A stretch of 64,000 nucleotides of DNA, from NCBI RefSeq assembly GCF_036188265.1, contig NZ_CP108093.1, positions 5,795,001 to 5,859,000 of the forward strand, in the 5' to 3' direction. This document shows positions 47,921 through 56,287 of this stretch, piece after piece (within the stretch, counting starts at the first letter, position 1; each line of letters starts with the position of its first letter). The position numbers and the translations under genes were made by a program. The stretch is from Streptomyces sp. NBC_00247. GTDB lineage: Bacteria; Actinomycetota; Actinomycetes; Streptomycetales; Streptomycetaceae. A model generated the notes under the pieces. That model was not told the DNA's origin. It worked only from the letters and a program-made list of their open reading frames with translations, and did not search any database.

Positions 47921-48136
47921 ATGGCATCCCTACCGACCCCGCCCGCCCAACCCGACGACCAGCCCGGACCGTACGTCGGCCTGGGTGCCGAAGCCGCCGA
48001 GCGGCGGGCCGCGGCGCACGGCTGGACCACGGTCCGGGCCGTACCGCCGGGCACGTTCCTGACCATGGAGTTCCGCACGGGACGTATCAACTTCCAGGTC
48101 GAGAACGACACCGTGACCCGGTGCTGGATCGGCTGA
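47921..48136 (+). CDS. I78-type peptidase inhibitor family protein
   Basis: 71 residues from ATG 47921; GGAAGG is too close (about 2 bases), so start choice is uncertain and GTG 47912 is also open. After a Pro-rich stretch, residues 30-71 (ERRAAAHGWTTVRAVPPGTF, MEFRTGRINFQVENDTVTRC) match the I78 inhibitor family: the R-x-RIN-FxV-D-TVTR-xCG pattern with the Cys near the end. Unlike secreted I78 inhibitors it has no signal peptide. A cytoplasmic role or non-classical function is likely. Confidence 0.76.
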   Translation: MASLPTPPAQPDDQPGPYVGLGAEAAERRAAAHGWTTVRAVPPGTFLTMEFRTGRINFQVENDTVTRCWIG

Positions 48137-48204
48137 GCCCCCGTCGCCCGATCGCCCGCGGGCCCTCCTCCCCTGACCGTCACCCGTACCCGCCGCGGCC
48201 CGGA

Positions 48205-48244
48205 CACGGTTCAGGCCCCGGCCGGAGCCAGGGCCTGAACCGTG
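48205..48244. terminator. Bidirectional terminator I78 / PAP2
   Basis: CACGGTTCAGGCCC and its exact complement GGGCCTGAACCGTG flank a 12-base loop between convergent genes. No T-run on either side. Confidence 0.82.
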
Positions 48245-48267
48245 CGTCGCGGTGCTGCGGGGCGCGC

Positions 48268-49284
48268 TCAGCCGCCCGACATCGGGCGGGCCGGGGTGGT
48301 GGCGCCCCGGGGCGGCCCGCCCGGGTGCGACGGCCGCCGGGAACCCGCCGGGGCTCCCGGGGAGCGCTCCGCACGCAACGGGTGCGCCCCGTGCGGGGCC
48401 GGGCGGGTGCGGGCGGAGGCCCCGGCGGGCATCAGCCCCGGGACGGCCTCCGTCCCCCCGGGTGCGGCGGCGGGACCGTCCGCGCCCGCGAACGGCAGTG
48501 CGGGCCGGTGCCCGCCCGTGGCGACCGGGACGGAGATGCCCGCCCCGCGGCTCCCACGCTGCCGCCAGCGCTCGCGCCCGGCCAGGATCAGCTGCTCGGT
48601 GCGGGTGATGAGCGGCTCCGTCCAGGGCAGGGCCAGCAGGACCAGGAGCCCCGCCGCCCAGCCCAGCAGGACGTCGCTGAGCCAGTGCGTGCCGATGTAC
48701 ACGGTGGTGAGCCCCACGCCCAGCGACACCGTCGCCGAGATGGCCGACAGGTAGCGTCTGGCCCTCGGGGTGGTGGCCAGGTAGGCGAGGATTCCCCAGG
48801 TCACGACGGCGTTGGCGGTGTGCCCGGACGGGAATATATCGCCGCCGGCGAAGAGTTCGGCCGACCCGATCTGCGTCGCGTAGTGCGGGCCGAGGCGCCC
48901 GAGGACGTGCTTGACGCCTCCCACCGACGCGTTGAGCAGCAGCAGGGCGGCGCCGAGCGTGAGCAGCGGCCGCAGGGTGTGCTGCCGCCAGGAGCGCCAG
49001 CCGAGCCAGCTCGCGATCATCACCGCGGTCGGTCCTCGCTGTCCCAGCACGACGTAGTAGTCGAGGAAGGCGTGCAGCGACGGCCACTGCTGGTACGGCC
49101 GGAAGAGCATGACCTTCCAGTCCAGAGCCACCAGCCACGACGAGATCAGGACCAGGTGGACGATGACGAGATAGAACGCCAACGTCCCGCCGAAGAGGGC
49201 CACACGGTGACGACTCATCCGCGGGATCTCTATCTTCGGCGGTTCCGGCTCCCGGTCCAGCCGGGCAAAGATGTCGGTACGCAC
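48268..49284 (-). CDS. PAP2-family membrane phosphatase
   Basis: 338 residues from GTG 49284; longer open frame upstream has no support, and ATG 49220 (MSRHRVALFG) is an alternative. Several transmembrane helices are visible (LFGGTLAFYLVIVHLVLISS; LGAALLLLNASVGGVKHVLG; YLSAISATVSLGVGLTTVYI; LLGWAAGLLVLLALPW). PAP2 motifs: KHVLGRLGP (motif 1), FPSGHTANA (motif 2) and YIGTHWLSDVLLG (motif 3) with the catalytic His residues. It removes phosphate from lipid phosphates at the membrane. A disordered, Pro/Arg/Ala-rich cytoplasmic tail of about 90 residues is unusual. Confidence 0.9.
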   Translation of the reverse strand: MRTDIFARLDREPEPPKIEIPRMSRHRVALFGGTLAFYLVIVHLVLISSWLVALDWKVMLFRPYQQWPSLHAFLDYYVVLGQRGPTAVMIASWLGWRSWRQHTLRPLLTLGAALLLLNASVGGVKHVLGRLGPHYATQIGSAELFAGGDIFPSGHTANAVVTWGILAYLATTPRARRYLSAISATVSLGVGLTTVYIGTHWLSDVLLGWAAGLLVLLALPWTEPLITRTEQLILAGRERWRQRGSRGAGISVPVATGGHRPALPFAGADGPAAAPGGTEAVPGLMPAGASARTRPAPHGAHPLRAERSPGAPAGSRRPSHPGGPPRGATTPARPMSGG

Positions 49285-49769
49285 CCAATCGACGTTACAG
49301 CGAGTGAGTGTGTGACCCGGTCGATCCCACGGGTTTGTGATGACGATGTGATGTGACCCATGTCGCCGGACGTGCCGTTTTACGGTCCCGGAGGAAAAAC
49401 AACGGGATCGGGTCTCCTCCTCCTTCCGGGTAGTTCCGTCAAGGCCGCGTGACGGCCGGTCCAATTCGCCGGATAAGGCGCGGCCCGCATTCGCCCGCTC
49501 TCTTTCCGCCCGCCACCGCCCGGGAGGAAGGGGTCCCGGCCCGCCTCCGCGGGGGAAGCGCCGGCCGCGGCGGAGCGGGCGCCGGGCGGGTGCGGGTGTG
49601 GCGCACGCCACAACACCTGCTGCTGGGGGTATGAGTTGGGCCACGTGTGACGGCGGAGGTCTCGCGTACGCTGACGGCTCACTCGCCCGTCGATGCCGGG
49701 CCCCGGGGGCGCCGCGCACCAATGCCGCTCCGGTCCGCCGAGCGCGAGGGACACATGGGAGGTACGCAG
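49285..49769. other. Divergent intergenic region PAP2 / MFS
   Basis: 485 bp. The first 120 bp (to about 49400) are less GC-rich and likely hold the PAP2 promoter. Closer to the exporter lies the palindrome TGTGGCG-CA-CGCCACA (49597-49612), followed by a -10-like TATGAG at about 49629. No gene is supported; frames open on the plus strand here are out-of-frame upstream extensions of the exporter. Confidence 0.5.
49597..49612 (+). promoter_or_regulatory. Palindrome before the MFS exporter gene
   Basis: TGTGGCG and its complement CGCCACA with a 2-bp spacer, about 160 bp before the exporter start. The size and symmetry fit a TetR- or MarR-type operator, the usual controllers of DHA2 exporters, but no regulator gene is adjacent. 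Confidence 0.4.
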
Positions 49770-51569
49770 ATGCCCGGGAGGAACGCGGCCGAAAGCGCCC
49801 CGCGCGCGGCCACCACCCCGAGTTCCGGCTCCGGTACGCGCCCGGAACCCCCCTCCGCGGAGGGTTCCGCCCACGGTCCGGGTCCCGCCTCCGCGGCGGG
49901 TCCCGCCTCCGAGAGGGGTTCCGGCAGGAGCCGCTGGGTCGTCCTCGTGGTCCTGTGCCTCAGCCTGCTGCTCGTCGCGCTGGACTCGACCGTGCTGCAC
50001 GTCGCCGTTCCGGCCGTCACCGAGGACCTGCGGCCCGGGCCGGTCGCCCTGCTGTGGATCGTGGACGCCTACCCGCTGGTCTGCGCCTCGCTGCTGATCC
50101 TCTTCGGCACCCTCGGTGACCGGGTCGGCAGACGGCGGGTGCTGCTCTGCGGATACGCGCTCTTCGGCGCCGCCTCCGTACTCGCCGCTTTCGCGGGCAG
50201 TCCCGGGACACTCGTCGCGGCCCGGGCCCTGCTGGGGGTCGGCGGCGCGATGATCATGCCGGCCACCCTGTCGATCCTGCGCCAGGTCTTCCCCGACCGC
50301 CGGGAGCGTGCCGTCGCCATCGGAGTCTGGACGGCGGTCGCCGCCGTCGGCGCGGCCACCGGACCGGTCATCGGCGGCTTTCTCGTCGAGCACTACTGGT
50401 GGGGATCGGTCTTCCTGATCAACGTTCCGCTGATGGCGCTGGTACTCCCGGCCGGGCGCCGGCTGCTGCCCGAGTCGCGAGGCTCGGGCGAAGGCCCGTG
50501 GGACGTGCTCGGCGCGCTGATGGCCGCCGTCGGCGTGCTCGGCGCCGTACTGGGCATCAAGCGGATGGGCGCGGGAGAGGGCCTCGTCGATCCGGCCTCG
50601 CTCGTCCCGCTGGTGGCCGGCGTGCTCTTCCTCGTCCTGTTCGTCCGCCGTCAGCGGCGGCGCACGCATCCGCTGATCGACATCGGCATGTTCACCCGCC
50701 CCGCCTTCTCCACGGCGGTCGGCTGCATCGTCCTCGCCATGCTGGCCCTGGTCGGCCTCGAACTCGTCGCCGTCCAGTACCTCCAGCTCGTCCTGGACCT
50801 GAGCCCGCTCCGGACCGGTCTGCGGCTGCTCCCGCTGACCTTCGCGGCGATGGCCGCCGGGGCCACGGGCACGTACACGCTGCGCCGCCTCGGCCCCCGC
50901 AGGATGGTCGGGCTCGGCTTCGTGCTGACGGCCGCCTCGGTACTGCTGCTGACCCTGATGGGCGGCCACGACCGCCCGGCCCTGCTGACCGCCGGCTTCG
51001 TGACGCTGGGTTACGGCCTGCAGACCACTCTCTTCGGCGCCTACGAGTCGATGCTGAACGACGTCCCCGCGGACCGCGCGGGCGGTGCGGCGGCGATCGG
51101 GGAGACCTCGTACCAGCTCGGCGCGGGTCTCGGCATCGCCCTGCTGGGCAGTGTCATGAACGCCGCCTACGCCCCCGGCCTCTCCGCCCTGCACAAGGAG
51201 GGCGTACCGGCCGCCGCGGGCAGCGCCGCCTCGCACAGCCTCGGCGAGGCGTACCAGGTGGCGGACCGGCTCGGCGGCCCGGCCGGGGGACTGGTGCGGT
51301 CCACCGCGCGGCACGCGTTCGTGCACGGCCTGCACCTCACCCTGCTGGTCAGCGCCGGACTGCTGCTGCTCGGCGCGCTGGCCGCGCTGCGGCTGCCGCG
51401 GTCCATGGAGTGCGCGCCGGATCCGTGCGGCACCGGCGTGGAGCCCCGGATCGCCGGCCCCCGCACGGCGGCCCACCAGGAGCGGTCCGGCCTGCCGCCC
51501 GGCCGCGAGGTACCCGCGGCGCGACGCCGGCCGGCCGAGGTCTCCGGCTCTGGACGCGCGCCCCGCTGA
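49770..51569 (+). CDS. MFS transporter, DHA2 family (14-helix drug exporter)
   Basis: 599 residues from ATG 49770 (GGGAGG seven bases upstream; ATG 49755 and GTG 49647 are weaker). A Ser/Gly/Pro-rich 55-residue N-terminus precedes 14 predicted helices. Motif A is GTLGDRVGRRRVLL near 110, motif C GAATGPVIGGFLVEHYW near 195. Characteristic DHA2 exporters use the proton gradient to expel drugs or antibiotics. Substrate unknown. The gene is monocistronic and is followed after 90 bp by the acyl-CoA dehydrogenase gene. Confidence 0.92.
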   Translation: MPGRNAAESAPRAATTPSSGSGTRPEPPSAEGSAHGPGPASAAGPASERGSGRSRWVVLVVLCLSLLLVALDSTVLHVAVPAVTEDLRPGPVALLWIVDAYPLVCASLLILFGTLGDRVGRRRVLLCGYALFGAASVLAAFAGSPGTLVAARALLGVGGAMIMPATLSILRQVFPDRRERAVAIGVWTAVAAVGAATGPVIGGFLVEHYWWGSVFLINVPLMALVLPAGRRLLPESRGSGEGPWDVLGALMAAVGVLGAVLGIKRMGAGEGLVDPASLVPLVAGVLFLVLFVRRQRRRTHPLIDIGMFTRPAFSTAVGCIVLAMLALVGLELVAVQYLQLVLDLSPLRTGLRLLPLTFAAMAAGATGTYTLRRLGPRRMVGLGFVLTAASVLLLTLMGGHDRPALLTAGFVTLGYGLQTTLFGAYESMLNDVPADRAGGAAAIGETSYQLGAGLGIALLGSVMNAAYAPGLSALHKEGVPAAAGSAASHSLGEAYQVADRLGGPAGGLVRSTARHAFVHGLHLTLLVSAGLLLLGALAALRLPRSMECAPDPCGTGVEPRIAGPRTAAHQERSGLPPGREVPAARRRPAEVSGSGRAPR

Positions 51570-51659
51570 GCCGTAGCGTCGACCGCGAGCCTGACTACCA
51601 CTGCTAGTTTCCGGTACCCGGTCCCGGTCCCGGACACCGCGCGACCTGCCGGAGGCACG

Positions 51660-52877
51660 ATGCGGAGCACCGAGCACGACCGTCCGAAGCCGCCCCCCTT
51701 CGACCCGGGCGACCCGATCGGCATCGACGACCTCCTCGGCCCCGAGGACCTCGCGATCCGCGCGTCCGTCCGCGCCTGGGCGGCCGACCGGGTTCTGCCG
51801 CACATCGCCGAGTGGTACGAGAAGGGCGAACTGCCCGTCATCCGTGAGCTCGCCCGCGAACTGGGTTCGCTCGGGGCGCTGGGGATGTCCCTGAAGGGGT
51901 ACGGCTGCGCGGGCGCCTCGGCCGTCCAGTACGGCCTCGCCTGCCTGGAGCTGGAAGCCGCCGACTCGGGAATCCGCTCACTCGTCTCCGTACAGGGCTC
52001 GCTCGCCATGTACGCGATCCATCGCTACGGCTCCGAGGAGCAGAAGCGGCAGTGGCTGCCCGCCATGGCGGCGGGCGAGGTCATCGGCTGCTTCGGGCTG
52101 ACCGAGCCCGACCACGGCTCCGACCCCGCCGGGATGCGCACGCACGCGAAGCGCGACGGGGACGACTGGATCCTCACCGGCCGCAAGATGTGGATCACCA
52201 ACGGCTCGGTCGCCGGGGTCGCCGTCGTCTGGGCGCAGACCGACGAGGGCGACGCGGGACGGGGCGTGAGGGGATTCGTCGTCCCCACGGACAGCCCCGG
52301 GTTCTCCGCGCCGGAGATCAGGCACAAGTGGTCGCTGCGCGCCTCCGTCACCAGCGAGCTGGTGCTGGACGGGGTGCGTCTGCCGGCCGACGCGGTGCTG
52401 CCGGGCGTGAGCGGGCTGCGCGGCCCGCTCGGCTGCCTGAACCACGCGCGGTACGGGATCGTCTGGGGCGCCATGGGCGCCGCGCGGTCGAGCTTCGAGT
52501 CCGCCGTCGACTACGCGCGGACCCGGGAGCAGTTCGGCCGGCCCATCGGAGGCTTCCAGCTCACCCAGGCCAAGCTCGCGGACATGGCGGTGGAGCTCCA
52601 CAAGGGCATCCTGCTCGCCCACCATCTGGGCCGCCGGATGGACGCGGGCTCGCTCCGCCCGGAACAGGTCAGCTTCGGGAAGCTCAACAACGTGCGGGAG
52701 GCGATCGAGATCTGCCGCACCTCGCGCACCGTCCTCGGTGCGAACGGGATCTCGCTGGAGTACCCCGTGATGCGGCATGCGACGAACCTGGAGTCGGTGC
52801 TCACGTACGAGGGCACCGTCGAGATGCACCAGCTGGTGCTGGGCAAGGCGCTCACCGGCCTGGACGCCTTCCGGTAG
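51660..52877 (+). CDS. Acyl-CoA dehydrogenase, glutaryl-CoA dehydrogenase-like
   Basis: 405 residues from ATG 51660 with GGAGG four bases upstream. Motifs in order: CFGLTEPDHGSDPAGM (substrate/FAD), WILTGRKMWITNG, a middle beta-domain, and YARTREQFGRPIGGFQLTQ. The base is the Glu in LTYEGTVEMHQLVLGKALTG near residue 382, as in glutaryl-CoA dehydrogenases, which both dehydrogenate and decarboxylate. The N-terminal DDLLGPEDLAIRASVRAWAA and the conserved RSLVSVQGSLAMYAIHRYGS also fit that branch, pointing to lysine or tryptophan breakdown. Whether it decarboxylates is inferred. Confidence 0.93.
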   Translation: MRSTEHDRPKPPPFDPGDPIGIDDLLGPEDLAIRASVRAWAADRVLPHIAEWYEKGELPVIRELARELGSLGALGMSLKGYGCAGASAVQYGLACLELEAADSGIRSLVSVQGSLAMYAIHRYGSEEQKRQWLPAMAAGEVIGCFGLTEPDHGSDPAGMRTHAKRDGDDWILTGRKMWITNGSVAGVAVVWAQTDEGDAGRGVRGFVVPTDSPGFSAPEIRHKWSLRASVTSELVLDGVRLPADAVLPGVSGLRGPLGCLNHARYGIVWGAMGAARSSFESAVDYARTREQFGRPIGGFQLTQAKLADMAVELHKGILLAHHLGRRMDAGSLRPEQVSFGKLNNVREAIEICRTSRTVLGANGISLEYPVMRHATNLESVLTYEGTVEMHQLVLGKALTGLDAFR

Positions 52878-52929
52878 GGCCGACCGCCTTTGCGGGCCGG
52901 CGTCCGGAGCGTCGTGGCGAGCGCCCTGC

Positions 52930-53373
52930 TCAGCTCTGGTTGAAGAAGCCGCCGGTCCGGCGGCCGGAGGCCTCGCCGCTGACCACGTGGGTGTGGGCAG
53001 GGGTCAGCAGGAAGACCCGGGTGGCGACCCGGTCGATCGAACCGCGCAGGCCGAAGATCAGCCCGGCGGCGAAGTCCACCACGCGCTTGGCGTCAGCGGG
53101 ATCCATGGCCGTGAGGTTGAGGATCACCGGGACGCCTTCCCGGAACAGCTCGCCGATGGTGCGCGCGTCCCGGAAGCTGTCCGGGGTCACCGTGGCGATG
53201 CGGCGTTCCCGCTCCTCGGCGGCCTCGGAGGCGACCTGCACCCGGGGGTCGGTCACCCATGCCTGGCCGTGCGTCCCCGTCTCGGCGCCTTCGGAGTACT
53301 CGTCGTCGTAGTAGCGCTCGTCATTGTCCTCCACGAGGCCCAGCCAAGCGCTCGCCTTGCGTACCGATCCCAT
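52930..53373 (-). CDS. SepF-like cell division protein (SflA-type)
   Basis: 147 residues from ATG 53373 with AGGAGG five bases upstream. An N-terminal amphipathic, membrane-binding helix ([17 protein letters not shown]) and an acidic Tyr/Asp-rich linker precede the SepF core: [42 protein letters not shown] and [17 protein letters not shown]. SepF polymers tether FtsZ to the membrane. This copy is outside the division cluster and short of the classical location, matching the SflA/SflB paralogs of streptomycetes; that assignment is by synteny and length. The gene is followed by nothing on its strand. Confidence 0.92.
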   Translation of the reverse strand: MGSVRKASAWLGLVEDNDERYYDDEYSEGAETGTHGQAWVTDPRVQVASEAAEERERRIATVTPDSFRDARTIGELFREGVPVILNLTAMDPADAKRVVDFAAGLIFGLRGSIDRVATRVFLLTPAHTHVVSGEASGRRTGGFFNQS

Positions 53374-53686
53374 GGACGCCTCCTCTCACCGCGGTTCTCT
53401 GATGTTCCGCATGTCTTTCGTATCCCTATGGTCGTCCATCATGCGGATAGCGCGCCAAGTGGATAGTCGGCGCGCAGGCGATTCGTGACGGTACTGATGC
53501 AGAACATGTGGCGGTTCGTCAGGGTTCCGACCGAATAAGGGGGCTTGTAGGAAGAAAATAGGATGCTCCCGTCCGTACGGGTGACGCAGAGGACGTACGG
53601 GTGAACGACCGGATCGGTACGATGACCGACGCGTGGGTGCGCGACGAATCGCGGACCGGTCGTTCAGGTTCTCGGGGGGAACGTTC
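53374..53686. other. Divergent intergenic region sepF-like / DUF5685
   Basis: 313 bp, lower GC. A direct repeat CGTACGGGTGA begins at 53574 and 53594, exactly 20 bp (two helical turns) apart, 14 bp before a -10-like TACGAT at 53618-53623 that serves the plus-strand gene. This spacing suits a dimer-binding activator. Confidence 0.6.
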
Positions 53687-54877
53687 GTGTTCGGAATCGT
53701 CAGGCCGTGTACGCACCGGCTGAGCGAAGGGCTCAAGGCCGAGTGGATGGCCCATCTCTGCGGGCTCTGCCTCGCACTCCGCTCCGATCACGGGCAGTTC
53801 GCCCGGATCGTGACGAACTATGACGGCCTGATCGTCTCGGTCCTGACGGAGGCTCAGACCGGCCGCGTCGCGGGCGGAAGACGCACCGCCGGTCCCTGTC
53901 CACTGCGCGCCATGCGGACCGCTCCCGTCGCCAGGGGTGAGGGTGCCAGGCTTGCCGCCGCGGTCTCCCTGGTGCTCGCCTCCGCCAAGGTGCGCGACCA
54001 TGTCGCGGACCGGGACGGGCTGCTGGCGCACCGTCCGGTCGCCGCCGCCGCCCGCCGGGTCGCCGCGGGCTGGGACCGGGCCGGGGCCCGCAGCGGCGCG
54101 GCCCTCGGCTTCGACACCTCGGTCCTGGTGGACGCGGTGGACCGGCAGGCCGGGATCGAGGCGCTGGCCGTGACGGGCACCGGGCTGCTCTTCGTCACCG
54201 AACCCACCGAGACGGCCACCGCCGCCGCCTTCGCGCACACCGCGGTCCTCGCCGGCCGGCCGGGCAACGCGGCCCCGCTCGCCGAGGCGGGACGGCTCTT
54301 CGGCCGGCTGGCGCACCTGCTGGACGCCGTGGAGGACCAGCGGGCCGACGCCGAGGCCGGGGCGTGGAACCCGCTCACCGTCACCGGGACCCCGCTCGCC
54401 GAGGCCCGACGGCTCTGCGACGACGCCGTGCGGGGGGTCCGTCTGGCGCTCGCCGACACGGAGTTCAGCGACGGCAAGCTGGTGCACGTGCTGCTGGTGC
54501 ACGAACTGCGCCGCGCGGTGGACCGGGCCTTCGCGACCGACTCCTGCGCGCACCGGGGGGCGTACGGGCCGCCTCCCGGCAACCCGTACGCCCCCGGTGG
54601 TCCGCACGCCCCCGGTGGTCCGGCGGCACCGCCGCCCGAGCCGCCTCCCCGTGACCGGCGCGGGCTCATCGCCGGCTGCCTGGTCTGGGCCGGACTCGCC
54701 TGCACCTGCCAGATGTGCTGCGGCACCTACGACGGCCCCTGGTCGCGGCAGCGGCGCGAGGGGCTCTGCAACGACCCCGGGGACTGCTGCGACTGCTGCG
54801 ACTGCTGCTCGAACTGCTCCGACTCCTGCTCCAACTGCGGCGACGGGTGCTGCTGCGACTGCGGTTGCGACTGCTGA
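53687..54877 (+). CDS. DUF5685 family protein with cysteine-rich C-terminal tail
   Basis: 396 residues from GTG 53687 with GGGGGGA six bases upstream. Residues 1-290 match the DUF5685 pattern: MFGIVRPCTHRLSEGL, WMAHLCGLCLALRSDHGQ (a C-GLC motif near 24-28), DGLIVSVL and SAKVRDHVADRDG, mostly helical. A Pro/Gly-rich linker (GAYGPPPGNPYAPGG) and one hydrophobic segment (GLIAGCLVWAGLACTC) lead to a tail with 20 Cys in about 58 residues, arranged as CDCCDCC, CSNCSDSC and CGDGCCCDCGCDC. The tail's DNA is a run of GACTGCTGC-like repeats. It resembles a metal-chelating or disulfide-forming appendage; function unknown. Confidence 0.85.
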   Translation: MFGIVRPCTHRLSEGLKAEWMAHLCGLCLALRSDHGQFARIVTNYDGLIVSVLTEAQTGRVAGGRRTAGPCPLRAMRTAPVARGEGARLAAAVSLVLASAKVRDHVADRDGLLAHRPVAAAARRVAAGWDRAGARSGAALGFDTSVLVDAVDRQAGIEALAVTGTGLLFVTEPTETATAAAFAHTAVLAGRPGNAAPLAEAGRLFGRLAHLLDAVEDQRADAEAGAWNPLTVTGTPLAEARRLCDDAVRGVRLALADTEFSDGKLVHVLLVHELRRAVDRAFATDSCAHRGAYGPPPGNPYAPGGPHAPGGPAAPPPEPPPRDRRGLIAGCLVWAGLACTCQMCCGTYDGPWSRQRREGLCNDPGDCCDCCDCCSNCSDSCSNCGDGCCCDCGCDC

Positions 54878-54929
54878 GCCCGCCGGGCGCCGCCGGCGGG
54901 CTGCCCCTGTCCGCCGGCGCCGCGCGGTC

Positions 54930-55862
54930 TCACTTGATCTCGGGCGGCGAGATCTGCGAGGTCTCGATCGCCGACTCGGTGGTGCCCCACTTCTCCAGGA
55001 TGCGGTCGTAGGTGCCGTCCTTCTTGAGGCTGTTCACCGCTGCCTGGAAGGCGGGGGCCAGCGGGGTGCCCTTCTTGAAGGCGAAGCCGACGTCGAGCCG
55101 CTTGAACTCGTTGAGGAAGCGGACGTCCTTCTGCTGGGTCACCGCGTAGCGCAGCCCGTTGATGGTCGACATCACCACGTCGATCCGGCCCTGCTGGAGG
55201 CCGATCCAGATCGAGGTCGGATCGGCGAAGGTCTGCACGGTGTAGGGCTTCTCGCCCGCCGCGGAGCACAGCCCCTTGTTCTTCTCCAGCGTCACCTCGA
55301 AGGTCGTCCCCGCCCCCGTGGCGACCTTCAGCCCGCACAGCTGGGTGAGGTCGGTGACCTCCTTCAGCTTGCTGTCCTCGCGTACGGCGAAGCCCTGGCC
55401 GTCATTGATGTACGTGACGAAGTCGATCGTCGCGCGCCGTTCGTCGGTGACGCCGAAGTTGCCGGTGCCCAGGTCGTACTTGCCGCTGCCGAGCGCGGGC
55501 AGGATCGCCTCGAAGGAGGCCACCTCGCGGTGGAGCTTCAGGCCGAGCTTGCGGGCCACCGCGTCGGCGAAGTCGACGTCCGCTCCGGACAGGGTCTTGC
55601 CGTCCGCCTCGTAGAACGCTCCCGGCGGTGCGCCCGCGGCGCTGGCGATTCTCAGCGTTCCCGCCGAGCGGACGTCGGCGGGCAGCAGGGCCGCCGCCGC
55701 GTCGTCCTTCTTCACAGTGGACACCACGTCGTTCTTCGGGGTGTCCGCGGCGGCGGTGCCGGCCGCCTGCGCCGTGGCGGGGTCGCCCGTCCCGCACCCG
55801 GCGAGCGCGAGGGTGGCGGCGGTGATCAGGGCGAAGGCGACGGTGTGCCGGGTACGGGGCAT
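54930..55862 (-). CDS. ABC transporter substrate-binding lipoprotein (polar amino acid type)
   Basis: 310 residues from ATG 55862 with GGAG ten bases upstream. Signal peptide MPRTRHTVAFALITAATLAL and lipobox LAGCG make it a lipoprotein. Residues 60-300 form a periplasmic-binding fold of the His/Glu/Arg family: SAGTLRIASAAGAPPGAFYE, GADVDFADAVARKLGLKL, LPALGSGKYDLGTGNFGVT, DRRAT-like motifs and the SIWIGLQQGRIDVVMSTING hinge. It is transcribed away from its permease and ATPase and carries its own upstream leader ORF with a Cys-Ser-Cys end. The ligand is probably a sulfur-containing amino acid, by inference from context. Confidence 0.9.
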   Translation of the reverse strand: MPRTRHTVAFALITAATLALAGCGTGDPATAQAAGTAAADTPKNDVVSTVKKDDAAAALLPADVRSAGTLRIASAAGAPPGAFYEADGKTLSGADVDFADAVARKLGLKLHREVASFEAILPALGSGKYDLGTGNFGVTDERRATIDFVTYINDGQGFAVREDSKLKEVTDLTQLCGLKVATGAGTTFEVTLEKNKGLCSAAGEKPYTVQTFADPTSIWIGLQQGRIDVVMSTINGLRYAVTQQKDVRFLNEFKRLDVGFAFKKGTPLAPAFQAAVNSLKKDGTYDRILEKWGTTESAIETSQISPPEIK

Positions 55863-56145
55863 GGTGCGGCTGCTCCAGATTCGTCGGGGCGCGCCGGGAC
55901 GCGCCGGACGCGCCGAGGCGTGCCGGACGTGCCGGACGTGCTGCTCCAAAGAGGGTGTTGTGGATGTACCGGGGTATGCCGACCGGCCCCGCCGGACACG
56001 GCCCTTGGGCAGCGCGGGGCGGAGCGGGAGGTCGTCAGTGGTACGAGGGGAGGGGAGGGTGCTCTCGTGCGGGTGAAGTCACGCGGGGAGGAACGCTCGA
56101 AGACGCGCGAAGGCGCGAGCGTGCGAGGAGGAGCAGGGCGTCAGC

Positions 56146-56217
56146 TCAACAGGAACAGGACCACACACGACCGAAGTCGATGTGGGAGCGGGTGACCAGC
56201 CACTGCTGCGAATACAT
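56146..56217 (-). CDS. Leader peptide for cysteine-responsive attenuation
   Basis: 23 residues, MYSQQWLVTRSHIDFGRVWSCSC, then TGA. The core S-H-I-D-x-x-R-V and the end C-S-C match the short leader peptides that precede sulfur-metabolism genes in actinobacteria (typical form H-V/I-D-L-x-R-V followed by Cys codons). It has no ribosome binding site and a -10-like TCAACT six bases before the ATG, so it is probably leaderless. When Cys-tRNA is scarce, ribosomes stalling at the two Cys codons (TGT) would let transcription continue into the binding-protein gene about 280 bp on. The pairing of downstream hairpins was not worked out. Confidence 0.72.
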   Translation of the reverse strand: MYSQQWLVTRSHIDFGRVWSCSC

Positions 56218-56223
56218 GCGCCC

Positions 56224-56252
56224 AGTTGAACAGGCATTCGGTGGTGCGTCAA
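56224..56252 (-). promoter_or_regulatory. Promoter of the leader/binding-protein transcript
   Basis: Read on the minus strand: TTGACG (56252-56247), 17-bp spacer, TCAACT (56229-56224), then six bases to the leader ATG at 56217. The -35 is near-consensus; the -10 is moderate. The spacing makes the first transcribed base the A of ATG. Confidence 0.6.
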
Positions 56253-56287
56253 CTGCCGCCCGGCCGAGGCCCACAGTGTGGACAGGC

